64,000 bases of DNA, taken from contig NC_057319.1 in NCBI RefSeq assembly GCF_000687475.1, positions 1-64,000 of the forward strand, read 5' to 3'. Shown here in pieces: positions 33,067-44,900 of this stretch. Source of the DNA: Ustilaginoidea virens (taxonomy: Eukaryota > Ascomycota > Sordariomycetes > Hypocreales > Clavicipitaceae). The stretch's first letter is position 1; every line of letters starts with the position of its first letter. The position numbers and the translations under genes were made by a program. The notes under the pieces are model-generated. The model was not told the origin of the DNA and did no database searches. It worked only from the letters and a program-made list of their open reading frames with translations.

Positions 33067-34547
33067 ATTAATAGTCTTTTCCTTTTCGTCGGTCTTTTAT
33101 AGGGTATCTGCTTTATTAGCTAAATCTTTCTTTTCTTTCTTCTTCTTTTCCGGCTTGCCTTATATAGCTATAGAAGACCCTTGTTGTTGGGTAGAAGACC
33201 CCTATTTCTTTTTATTGGCGTTGGTGGTAGTGTTTTTACCACCCTTACTAGTGTTGTTACTAGCTAACTTACTACTATTATTAGTATTAGTAGCGGCACC
33301 CTTGACCTTTGCGAGGTGGGTGGTAGCCCTTACTACTAATGACCCTTTAATACGTTATTCTTCTAGTAAATCAACCATATAAAATTGCAGGTTAATATTT
33401 AATGTATTTCCCTGAGTATAGGCGATTCTCATTATTGTGCGGTGCTATTCTGCCCACTGAAAAAAGACCCCTTCTATAGCATATAAATACTGGCTGATTT
33501 GGTCGAAAGGTTGTATATAGGAGCCTAAAATTTGCAGCCTAGACAGGTAGCTATTAAAGGAGGCGTTGAAAGATTCTAAGGTACCCTTATAGCCTGTAAA
33601 ATTTAGTTCATGGAAGGCAGGGTATAGGTGAGTCCGCTATACGTCTAATAAGTGAGAATACTGTTTAGTGAGGAACGTAAAGGCTGACTCTAGGTTAGTA
33701 CACCAGTTGATTGCTGCAGCGGGTCCTTTTGTGCAACTATTCTTAATAAGTAATAGTAAAAGTGCTTACTCTAAATCGTTAAAATTGCTGGCGATAGAAG
33801 GATCTTCGATAAATTTGGCAATATTAAGTGCCCTAAGTTGAATCATAAAGGCCTGTTTCTATTGGTCGAAGTTGGATGCCCCTTTTAGCTTTTAGGATTT
33901 TTAGAATCCGTTGGCTGTTTTAGCTAGTTCCTTGATAGCTATAGCGCTGACTTGGCTGCTAATGCTGGATAGAACCGGCAGGGGTTGCTAGGCTTTAGGT
34001 AGTGGCGTATTTCCCTTACCCATAGGGGTTTAGAGGGTATCTATATCCATCATATCTTGTGATGGTGGGCTAGCAGCGATAGGCTTGACTAATTTGTCTA
34101 CTAAAGTGCCCATTTTATCAGCCAAAAAATCGATTTTAGAATTAATTCGATTAAATTTATAGTTAAATTCTTTTCTTATTTCCTATTGGTCTTCCCTGAG
34201 CTGGGCAATTTCCTAGTTATTATCAGATTCTTCTACCTCTGCTTTATAGCCTGGGTTATCGGTAGGAATGTTCTAACTAGCTATTGTAGGAGTAAGAAGC
34301 CGGAATGTCTTAAAAATGCGAAGAAAAATAAGACTGAAAATCTAGATAAAACTAGAAGAAAGCTGCGTTAAGGAGTAACCTTAGAAAATCCTATTGAAAA
34401 GGATGTATTGCACCTTGGTGTGGTAGCTAGGTTCCTAAATCTAGGATGATTAGTCCCTTGTTAGTTAGATTTCTGGAAGGTTAACTGCTAAATGCGTTAA
34501 AATCCTAAGTTAGCGTAAAAAAGTCTTAAGCTGGAAGCCTTAAGACA
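33067..34547 (-). pseudogene. Copia gag and leader remnant, minus strand
   Basis: The reverse complement resembles the outer copia gag (38327-39440), including the region encoding 'VDLLEE' and the Asn/Ser/Lys-rich tail. The gag start would lie near 34020-34050, with about 500 bp of leader up to the primer-binding site at 34548. Protease and pol are missing beyond 33067. Plus-strand frames here (33155-33382, 34186-34371) are antisense shadows. Confidence 0.7.
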
Positions 34548-34561
34548 CCGGGCTCATAACC
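34548..34561 (-). promoter_or_regulatory. Primer-binding site for a half initiator-tRNA
   Basis: On the minus strand GGTTATGAGCCCGG directly follows the LTR. It is complementary to the anticodon arm of initiator tRNA-Met (GGGCTCATAACC), the copia-type internal priming site. Confidence 0.75.
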
Positions 34562-35297
34562 TATTGCAAAACAGTGATTCAGAATACTATTGGAAATATA
34601 CTGGATACCGATAGTGGCGTATAAGGCGTTGCAAAATAAAACAAGGAGCGGGTTAAAGATTTAAAGCGCACAAGAGGTTGACCAGAATAAAAATATCAGG
34701 GAAATCTGATTCTAATTATTAGTGATTATTCTAGCTAGAAAGAGGGAATTTTGGATATATTTCTACCATTTTGAAAGAGCGGTTGAAAATAATGAAAAAC
34801 CGCAAAAAATAGCGAAAAACCCGATAAAAAGTCATCCTGCCTAACCGTGCCCAGTCTGTGCCCAATATCCTACCCAACCAAGCCAAGTGGCTTGTAGCGG
34901 TGTGCCGGGTGCCCTATAACAGCCTGCCGTATGGGCCGGAAGCCCTATATCGGTCTGCCGTACGGGCCGGAATCCCTATATTGGTGTGCCATAAAGGCTC
35001 GATATAGCGGGAGACTGTATGTAGAAGGCCGAAAGTGCTGGTTTGCCCATTTGGTAATCCCGTAGAAATGCGCCGCCTGTTGTGGGCCCTGTGGCCCACT
35101 ATGACCGGCCGCTGTGGCCGGATGTGGGTCGCTGTACCGGTGCCGTGACCGGCGCTGTGGCCTACTGTAATCGGCGTTGTGGGGCGCTGTGCCCCACCAT
35201 AGCGCCTGGTATAGCCACCGCGATATCTCAACGTAGAGACGTCGTATGGTGGCGAGACCAGTACCAAAATACAGCTAAAAAGGCGCTGATTTCAACA
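34562..35297 (-). mobile_element. Complete copia LTR, the internal relative of the telomere-fused LTR
   Basis: 736 bp; on the minus strand TGTTGAAATC (35297) to TTTTGCAATA (34562), directly beside the primer-binding site. Bases 34725-35297 match 45-597 at the chromosome end. It includes the same GC-rich CTGTGGCC-like core, and a ~35-bp GTACGGGCCGGAAGCCCTAT-type repeat that is longer here. A 117-codon minus-strand frame inside it is not called as a gene. Confidence 0.82.
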
Positions 35298-36328
35298 GTA
35301 GTATATGCTTTCTGTATATCTATTTTAGGATAGGCGGGCTCTATAATAGCCCTACCCTCTTTTACTGCCTTAATCTAGTTATATAAAATATACTATAGTA
35401 TTAGATTCCCTACGAGGCGTTAATTATACTATACGCAGGATGCGTAGGTATTAGTATAGCTTTTACACCCCTTTGCTTTCCTATAATACTTATATATAGG
35501 CAGTTCTCCGGTTGACTATATATGCTTAGTGTATCTATTGTATAGAAACTCTTTATCTTTTGTATATTAATACTCTTTATCTGAGGAGTCCCCTTCTAAA
35601 AGATAGTCGCTAGCGGTATAGTATAGCTTCTAGGGATAAATAGGATTTAATTCCCCCTTAATAGGGATACTACTAATGGCAGATAAAGATATATTTAGGT
35701 TTTAAATAGGGTTAGCATAAGATACTCGCGATATAGGTAGGGATTTAAGACTTACTAATAGGCTTTACAATAGGCTAGATTAGGTCTTACTACAAAAAGA
35801 GTTAATAGCTAGTTGCAATAAAAATAGAATTCGGTAAGGAATACTAATACGATCGGGGTAAAAATAATACTTTAACCGATTAGTATATAATACGGGCTTA
35901 ACGCGGGATAAAACTTATAATAATAGGGACCTTTAATGCTCATTAATAGCCTTAATAGGAAGAAGGGAAGAAGGAAAAAAGCCCCTAATAAGAAATAATA
36001 ACGACTATAGGGAGATTTCTAGCTAGCAGCTAGCAAAAAAATTTTTATAATATTCTTAGCTATATTAGTTAACCTCTAGCTGGCAATGCGACGATGAACT
36101 TCTATGCGCTTCTACTATACTATTCCTAATTGGCGATTATACGACTCCTACTAATTATATGATTATACCCGCTATACTTCTAAATGAATCCTTTTTATAC
36201 CCGGCAATTAGCCTATATATGGATTTGAGGATATCGCGATATAGTAATCGGCGATATAATTAGTCCTAGTAGGGGACTAATCGATAATAGAGGGCGATTT
36301 TCCGACTTTAAGGCGGAGGAGGGGGGTA
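35298..36328 (+). other. Gypsy-related 3' internal region (third subfamily)
   Basis: The right ~600 bp match 19479-20098 inverted and run into a polypurine tract (GGAGGAGGGGGGTAT) and an LTR. The left part (35298-35700) has no match noticed in the window. No gene or domain is recognisable. Confidence 0.5.
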
Positions 36329-36570
36329 TATTACGGGCTTAGGCTATACCTGCGCTATAATATGGCTAGGACTCGGGCTGTGCCCGCGATTAGCCTAAAG
36401 AGTATCGGCATAGGGTTATAAGGCCTCGCTAAGGAATCGGCCTATACTATATACAGGCATAAATAGACCACTTAGAGGCCCCTATTCGGGTCCTCTCTCC
36501 TTCCTCCTTAGTCTATTTAATATATTTATTCGACGCTTATTCGCAGTAGCCCTAGGGCTAGTCCTTTACA
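36329..36570 (+). mobile_element. Gypsy 3' LTR (third subfamily)
   Basis: From TATTACGGGCTTAGGC to GTCCTTTACA. It is closest to 19237-19478 in its middle part ('agtatcggcatagggttata'). It has AGTCTATTTAA, so its priming type would be A. Confidence 0.8.
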
Positions 36571-36927
36571 TTAAGGGGTATTAAGATAGCCGCCTCGGCT
36601 AGGGGTATAATCCCTAGGTTGATATATTTAATCGGGTCGGTCTTATAGGCTATAATTATCGGCTACTGCATATTATTATTGATGGTAGGAGCTTTCCCCT
36701 ATTTCGAATAGCGGCCTATTATAAATAGGCGTTTTCCCTTTTAGTTATTAGGACCGGCTCTTATCTTCTTCTTCCTTAATAGGGGCCAAGGCAGGGGCAT
36801 AAGGCTTTTTCAATATAGAGGAGGGGATGATAGGTTATTGCAATTATAATCGTGCTATTAGTTTTATAAAGTTCCTTATTATTAATGCTTGTGAGGGCCT
36901 TCGTAATAATATTCTTACGACTATTAT
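36571..36927. other. Degraded element fragment, no gene
   Basis: Sequence of mixed composition left of the outer copia LTR. It does not continue into the Gypsy gag sequence found right of that copia element (50978-51124), so the two flanks do not restore one uninterrupted site. Confidence 0.45.
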
Positions 36928-37616
36928 TGTTAAAATCCTATAGTAGCCTACTAGGCTGCTGGCCTAATGCCCTACTGGCTTACTAACCTTCTGGCCCTTA
37001 TACCGCCTCTTGGACTTATGGTAGTCTTACCTTAGGCCTTTGCCTTTTTACCTTAAGGATTTTCAGTGGATTATTTACTGTATATCAAGTAAGGTAGGCC
37101 TTGTTAAAAAGGTGTGGCATTGCTAAATTAGCGTGGTGGCGGCCTACTAGCGTAGTGGTTAGTCCACTAGTGTGGTGGTTAGTCACTAGTGTGGTGGTTA
37201 GTTACTAGCGTGGTGGTTGGGATGGCCGGATATAGCGGGGTTAGTCGGATATAGCGGGGTTAGTGACGAGCATTACGGGGAGCTCTCTTACTGGCTACCC
37301 TAGATGCCTGGGCCCACCCCTCCTTCGTGTATATATAGGATAGCTTTCCCCTTTCTTTCTAGATAGTAGAAGGGCAGCACAATCGAACCTGTTAATGCAC
37401 TATATGCCTCTTAACTTCCACCTTCCCTGCGTTTCTGGTTATCTTATATTTGCCTTGCCTTTACACTTGCCCTGCTTTATAGCACTTGTATAGTCTTAGG
37501 ACTTAGTGAAGAATCTAGCATTTATACTAAGATTAAGTCACAGGTCGCAGACAGTCTCGTGCCATATAGCTAGCTAGTAAGGCTTTGCTTTTATAGTAAC
37601 CTTTAGAATTGCAATA
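36928..37616 (+). repeat. Outer copia 5' LTR
   Basis: TGTTAAAATCC to TTGCAATA, 689 bp. It contains a minisatellite of CTAGYGTGGTGG units (about 37130-37220) whose copy number differs among the LTRs. 'gtatatataggatagctttc' (about 37330) looks like a core promoter. Confidence 0.88.
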
Positions 37617-37630
37617 GGTTATGAGCCCGG
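37617..37630 (+). promoter_or_regulatory. Primer-binding site for a half initiator-tRNA
   Basis: GGTTATGAGCCCGG lies immediately after the LTR and is complementary to the anticodon arm of initiator tRNA-Met, as in Drosophila copia. Confidence 0.8.
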
Positions 37631-38326
37631 GTTTATACTTCTTTGTTTTTACCCTACCTCTTTTGTGTTCACCCTTTGGTTTCTCTTACTTATTAGTACT
37701 ACTAATATAGCTAATCCTTTAGCACCTTTGGCTTACCCTTATTACCTTCGGCTTACCTATTATCACCTTGGCTTACCCTTTATTACCTACGGTATTACCC
37801 TGCGGCAATCAACGGCGTACCTGACGGCAACTTACGGCGTAACCTCACGGCACTTTTAGCGTAACCTTACGTTATTTTCGGCGTAACCTACGGCACCTAC
37901 GGATTTTATAGTGTAATATCCTTTACATTATACCACTGTATAACACTTTTTCCCCTAGTGCACGACTCTTACGGCACTGTACGGCACCTGTTATACTCTC
38001 CCACTTATAGCACCTTTGGTACGGCACTTACGGCACCTTTTTATATTACGGCACCTACGGCACCCACGGCACTTACGGCACCTTTATATTACGGTACCAT
38101 ATAAGCACTTTAAACACCAACGCTATAATACGGACTTGCACAACGCCTACGGCATCTGTGCTTTTATACTGAGACCTACCGCTATATTTTGCGGTTACCT
38201 TTTATAGTAGGCTACTAGCCACTATATTTACTCGACTATTTTGCTAGCTATTCAGCTAGTTATTCCTCTGTTTTTACAAATATCGGCACCATTTTTCAAC
38301 GGATTTTTAAACCCTTTTTGCCCACT
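37631..38326 (+). repeat. Leader with ACGGCACCT minisatellite
   Basis: The untranslated leader holds repeated TTGGCTTACCCTTATTACC-type units (37720-37790) and then many ACGGCACCT/ACGGCACTT units (37790-38110). The tract is C/G-richer than the surroundings, and short frames in it are not considered coding. Confidence 0.75.
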
Positions 38327-41300
38327 ATGGCAGAGTCAGGATCCTATAAGGTCCCTAAATCCAATACTAAGGCTGATGTTAATGCACAACTACAGCTGGA
38401 TATGGACGATATGAAGTCCCAGATGAATATACTAACTGACCTTATACAGGGCCTAGTTAGTAAGCAAAATAACGACACCCAGGCTACTAATAAGGAGCCT
38501 ACTAAAGCCACTAAAGCTGGACCTTCCACTAAGACGACTACTACTAAGAATGATAATAATAAGGCTGACGTTATGGAAATCGACCAACCTTCTACCCCTA
38601 TAAAATATAAGGGTAAAGAGCCTATTTACACTACAACGGGACCAACAACTATCACCAACCAAATTAGTAATGGGGCTATTAAAGAATTAGCTAAGACTGC
38701 CAACCGCTTTAAGGAGTCTCAGAAACTAAAAAGCCCCTATAATTTCGACCAATGGAAGCAGGCTCTTACAATACAACTTCAGGCTTTTAAAATAGCTAAC
38801 TTTGTTAACAACCCATCTATAGCAAGGCATTTTGATAAGTCTAAGCAAGCACTTCTACTACTAATACTAAAGAATAGTTATAGTAAAGAAGCTGCAGAGG
38901 CTATAGACTGGTATAATAACCCAAAGGAAGCCTACCTTTTGCTAGTAGCCCAATACTGCCACTCACCAGAAGTACAGCGGGCGCACTTATATCCTACCTT
39001 TCACACCCTTACTTTTACCGGTTATAAAGGCACTTTAGAAGCTTTTAATAGCGAATTTAACAGCTATATTTCTCGCCTTAGAATCCTAGGTTCTAAAATC
39101 GACTCTTTCGACCAAGTTAACCAGTATCTTTAGGCTATAGAGGGGGTATTTACCCGCTAGACGGAACGCCAACGCTCTATAATTAGGGCTTATAGCGCCC
39201 AGGGCGTTATTAACAGCAGCAAATTTAACCTCCAGTATTTTATGGTTGACCTACTAGAAGAATAGCGTTCTAAGGGGTCTTCTAAGGTAGCTGCTAATAA
39301 CCCTAAGCAGCTTAAGGCTTCCAAGGACCCTAAGAAAGGGTCTACTAATACCGCTTCTACTAATAATAGCAAGAATAATTCTACTAATAATAGGAAAAAA
39401 AAGCAGCAACAGAAGAAGAAACAGGACTCCAGCAGCAATCAGCAAGATATTAAGGCCTTTATTATAGGCAATTATAATACCCAGGATACTAACATATCTT
39501 ATTCTTCTTTTACTATATCCCCTGATACTCAGCCTTTAGCTATAAGTTATAGTGCTAAATCAGGCGGTAGGACTCTAAAAGATGCCCTCCTTTACGATAT
39601 AGGCTCTATTTATCATATTGTTAATGATAAGAAGCATTTCACCACTTTTCACCATTTTGAGAAGAATAATAAGCCTGTAATTACTACTAGTAGTGGTCCT
39701 ATTTCCCCTACTAGTTAGGGCACAGCACGGTTTACTGTGCTATAGGGCATTAATCCCACCAAATGGGGTATTATAGAGCTCAAAAATGCACTATATATTC
39801 CTACCTTGGATATTAACATTATTAGCGGTATAAAGCACTATGCCGCTAAAGGGGTACTAATTAAAAATCAGCTTTGGTCAGCAAGCCGTAAATGCATCGG
39901 CATTTTTAACTTTGAAAAATACGGCTTTTTCCTTCCACAGAAAGGAATAGACACACCACTGCTACATCAACCTTGCAGTCATTATACTGTTACTAATAGT
40001 ATAACAGTAAAGGTCCCCAGCCCTACTAACCCAGCTGATTATAGTAATCCTTAAGATACCACTATTACCCCTGTTTCTACTAACCAGCCCGCTATTACGA
40101 CTAGTGAAGAACCCGCTATTACGACTAGCGAAAATCCTATAGTGGCTACTAGCCCTACTTCTGCCCCTATAGCAGCTAATACAGAATATCAGAAGCTATT
40201 ACAATTAGCCGGCATTTGGCATGTACGGCTAGGGCATATAGGTATTCAGCTACTTAAAAAGACCTATGCTAATACCCCTGGTCTACCTAACCTTAATAAG
40301 GTTAAAAATACTGATTTTCGCTGCCTAGCCTGTATACAGGCTAAGAAGGTTAGAAGACCTTCTAAAGATGCGATACCTAATCCAGCTAAATGCCTGGATA
40401 TTATAGAAGGTGATACTTTTGCTATATCACCTATGCCATATAACAAACGACCTATTGCCCTTATATTAGTGGACAGAAAATCCCGATTCCGTTGGCTTTA
40501 CTTACTGCCTAATAGGGAAGGCACTATTATTTTTAAAGCATTACAGAGCTTTATACAGAGCCTACAGGTCAGATACAGTAAAACGCCTATTGAATTCCAC
40601 TATAATGGTGGAAATAAAATCAACAAAATGCTTAGTGATTAGCTTATCGAACAGGGTATAACTTTTAACACATCTTGCCCTTATATTTACGAACAAAATG
40701 GCCTAGCTAAGCGTTCCATTAGGGTTATAGCTGATAGGCTACGTGCTACTATAGCCTGGTTAAGGCTACTTTCTAACCTCTAGTCCGCTGTAATTACTAG
40801 CGTTATCATACTAGTAAATATAACAGCAGTTACTAATAGACCTTCCAGCCCCTATCAAGAGCTACTAAAGGATTATGACCAGATAATACCGGAACACTAC
40901 CCTGACCTTATTAACCTTAGGGCTATTGGAGCAGCTATTGAAGTACTTATACCACACGAAAAGCGTGTATAAAGCAGAAAATTAGCGCCCTATACCGAGC
41001 CTGGTAGACTCTTTGCCACTCTAGGTAATAATACCTACCTAGTCTACCTTCTAAAGAAGAAGGTTGTTACTAAAATAACTTTTATTACTTTTATCTACTA
41101 AAATGAAGGTATAGGCCCTATTTCTAATGGCCTAGAAGGAGACTTTTATAGAGGGCAAAATACAGGTTCAGAGGGGGTATCTAGCAGAGAACCTGCTATT
41201 TTACTGGATGACCTAGAAAGCATTTCTGACCCTACTAACCTTACTAACATTACTAATGTTATACCGGATGACCTGGAAAGCATGCCGGACCCTACTAATT

Positions 41301-41410
41301 TTACTAGCGTTACTAACGCTAATGCCACCGTGGATTACCTTCCTAAGTCAGAAGGTACTATACTACAGTCCCCGGCTACTGCAAAGGATGACCTTATAGA
41401 TATCCTTACT
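38327..41410 (+). pseudogene. Outer copia gag-pol, 5' part (gag, protease, integrase)
   Basis: The first ATG is at 38327 ('MAESGSYKV'); the codon at 38318 is TTG and is not used. Gag (38327-39460) is largely intact, with a Gln/Lys/Ser/Asn-rich tail. The protease motif appears as 'LLYDIGSIYHIV' (about 39590). The GAG-pre-integrase HHCC finger is clear ('IWHVRLGHIG', then 'CLACIQAKK', 40215-40350), followed by integrase ('ILVDRKSRFRWLYLLP', 'YIYEQNGLAKRS'). Near the break are two ~23-residue repeats around 'DDLESISDPTN' and 'DDLESMPDPTN'. In-frame stops (39131, 39160 and others) are TAG/TAA at Gln/Trp positions. The frame stops at the inner element's insertion site and resumes at 48272. Confidence 0.88.
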
Positions 41411-41960
41411 TGTCAAACGTTTTCGCCTGCTAAGATAATGCAGTATGCGAAGGATAAAGGCAGTGGAATGGTAAAATCGCAGTAAGGTAAAGTAACGGCA
41501 CAGATAAGATACGAGACTAAGGCGTAGGGACAATCTGATGTGCATTAATTCTGCATACTTGCTTGCATGCATACATCCATCCATTCCTTCCCACTATTTG
41601 GGTAGGAATATCTAGGGATTTAAATACATAATATTCCAACATAGAATATCCCTAGTGAAATCAATCTGACGTAAATATCCTGACCATACTGTGATATCAT
41701 AGATATGTGGCGAAATGTGCATTTGTAGTGCATCGAGATTTGCGACGATAAAGTAGTGTGATCAATTTGTGATGCATCATACATTTGCGCGTAAGGGAAT
41801 ATGTGTAAGTATTGGGTACTCAACTTTGCTAGCAGCCGCCATATAAATATAAGTACTGAATACTTAATACCTTTTTCAATCTGATGATGCGGCGATGCGT
41901 AAGAATTGTCGGCGATTAATATCCAAAAATAATAAAATAACAAATAATTTTATTCTGACA
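41411..41960 (-). repeat. Inner copia 3' LTR
   Basis: 550 bp. By eye it differs from the other LTR at five positions (four transitions, one A/C), about 99% identity, so the insertion is young compared with the other elements. Confidence 0.93.
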
Positions 41961-41997
41961 TACCCCCCTAGATAGGCTAGAATATAGCTCTATCTAG

Positions 41998-44900
41998 CTA
42001 GTCGGTATCACTCTCGTCATCTTCTGTATTTCGTACTAGGTCCTCAATATCTACTAGGCCTAGTTGGTTGCGGAAGGTAGTAAATCGTTGACCTATAAGA
42101 GCCTTTGTGAGCCCATCCGCTACTATATTATTAGTAGGAATATAAGTCAGGTCGAATAAACCCTGCTGATAAGCCTGTCGCAGCCAGCTGTTGTGGATAT
42201 CAATATGCTTTAATGCAGTATTAATACGGGGCATTGTTGTTGTTACTAGGCGTATAGCTTGTAAGTTATCGCACTCAATAGTAATCTTATGATCAAGCTT
42301 AAGTCCTAGTTGTTCCATAAGACGGGTTATAGATATAGTGGTCTTAGCAGTTGATAATAGTGCTAGTAGCTCTGCTTCGGTGGAAGATGTGGTAACGGTG
42401 TGTTGTTTAGTGGCTTCCCAACCAATAGGTCCGCTAAATAGGCTGAAGAAAGAGCCCTGGGTAGACTTTTGGGTCTCTTTATTATCGGCAAAAGCAGCAT
42501 CAGAAGATATTAATAGCTCTTTAGTAGACGGTTGCTGCTGGATATCATCACTTGGTTGTTGTATGGCAGTATATTGAATAGCTAAGTAACGTATGATATA
42601 GAGGTATATTGTGACCCCTATGGCTAGTAGGTAATGGTAAGGAGAAGGGTTGTATAGATGTTCTGAAAGGCGGGAGACTGCTACAGCAGTATTAGGTCGG
42701 GTCATAGTGGTTGGGTAATTTATAGAGCCTATAAGCTTTTGGTACTGGTATATCTCGTGTGCTGTAGCGATACTAGTATATTTATTAAGAGGCTGTTCTG
42801 GAATTGGATAGTTTTTATGTGTAATATTTCTTCCTTTTAAGAAGTCGTGCGCAAGCTTTTCCATATAAGAGTCTTGCAATAGCTAGGTCTTAGTAGGCCG
42901 ATGCCGTATAATTTGGATACCTAGGAACCATTTCAGAGTACCAAGGTCCTTCATTTTATAGGCTGCTTTTAATTTATTGACGAGGGATTCTGCTTTAGGA
43001 CGATTCTTTGGTTGAAATAGTACTACTATACCATCCATAAAATAAAAGACTACTACAGTAGTAGTAATCATAATGTAAGGGTCTTCTGTGATAAGAGTAA
43101 GGTCGAGGGATTTAAGGGTTGATAAAAGCTCTTATTGCCATAGGTAAGGGGACCTACGAAGACCATATAAGGCGTGTTGTAATAATAGTACCTATCCAGG
43201 TCTTTTAAATCCATCCGGATAATCGATATAGACGACTTCGTCCTATAGGCTATTGGTAAATGCCGATACAGCATCCATTTGTATAGTGTTAAGGTCGAAC
43301 TTCGTTATAATAGCTACTAAGATTCGGAAGGATTTGGCAGCTAGTATAGCAGCATAGGTCTCTTTATCACTATAAGGTTGAAGATCACCACGCACACAAA
43401 TTCGGGCTTTAAATTTAGTGAGAAAGCTGTGTTTATCACACTTGTATTTAAATACCTACGTAAGTGGTATAGGCTTATAATTATTAGGAAGGTCTAATAG
43501 TTGGGTAGGCTTGAAGGTTCCTTTATTCTAATTATCGTAGAATTCGCTCTTTGCGGCCTCTTTAAATTCTGGTTCGAAATGGTGACCTTTTAGGTCTTTC
43601 CAAAACCTTGGTTCAGGCGGTAGGGATGATCGGTATAGGCGTTCCTTAGTGCCTAGAAAAAAACTACTAATAAAAGCCGTACTAGAAGCATTCTTATTAG
43701 CCAGCCTAGCTGACCTTTGTAGTGTAGGACTGCTACTAGTCTTAGTACTTGCTTCGGAAGGATATGTATCAGAAGGATGTGTGGAAGCTGGGGTAGGTAG
43801 CTGGACTATAAGATGTTGTTGTTTACTAGGAACAGCTTGTTCACCAGTAGGTATAGAAGTCGAAGGTAATATTGTGCTAGTAGAAGGTATGGTAGGACTA
43901 GGAATATAAGGCTGGGTAGTGCTAGGGGTAGAAGGAATAGGTATAATAGTAGTAGAAGGGTGAGATATATAGAGCTCGTCTATATCCTCATACTCATATG
44001 CGTTATCGATATGTTGTGGTAGTTATATTTCAAGTCGTTGTGGTATAGTGGCGGTGACTTTACCACTATAGAAGCTGTTTTCATCGAAAGTAATATTGCG
44101 AATTCGTCGTACTTTATAAGGGTTGGGAATCCACACACGGTAGATATTAGTAGAATCGTAACCTACTAAATATCCTATCTCAGCGTGTAGTGCTAGCTTT
44201 AATTCTCGTCGATTAGTACCTTTTAATGCTGTTGTTGTTAATGGATAGGCCTTGCAATCGTAAGCCTTGAGGAATGATATAGAAGGCCTAGGATTAGTAT
44301 ATTAGGTATCCCTAGCGTTATTAGCTAGCCAGGAATGAAGTCGTTAATGTAGTGTAATCCACTGAAGGCCTTGTTATAGTGTGCGATTATATAAGAAGGT
44401 TGCGGCTTTCTATAGCTCCGGCTATAGGTCTTTAGGTAGGTTAGCAGCTAATCGTAAGGTCCTAGCTTTAGTCCCTATAATACCCCCCGAGCGTTCAGCT
44501 GGGCCGTTTTGGGCTGAAGTATAAGGCGCTGTGACTTCATCCTCTATACCTAAGGATGTCTTCTAATTGTGGTATTGTTGCTGGAAAGCAGGGTCGTTAT
44601 CGCGATGAACAACAGAGATAGTAAGGTTCCACTGGCGCTGTAAATAGTTGTTAAGGTCTGCTAGCTTTCCTAGGATTTCCGATTGGGTCCTAAAATATAA
44701 AGGATAATAGAAGATAAATTTAGTATCATCATCCCGTAGTAATAGTACTGCAACAGCACCATTATAAGCTTGGTCCAGTATAAATATATCAATATATACC
44801 CGCTAGAAAGGTCTTGGGCTAGGTAGATGGGGCTGCCGGCTGATAATCCTAGTGGCCTTAGATAGTGAGCACTACTCACAATTAATAGTAAGTAATCCCT

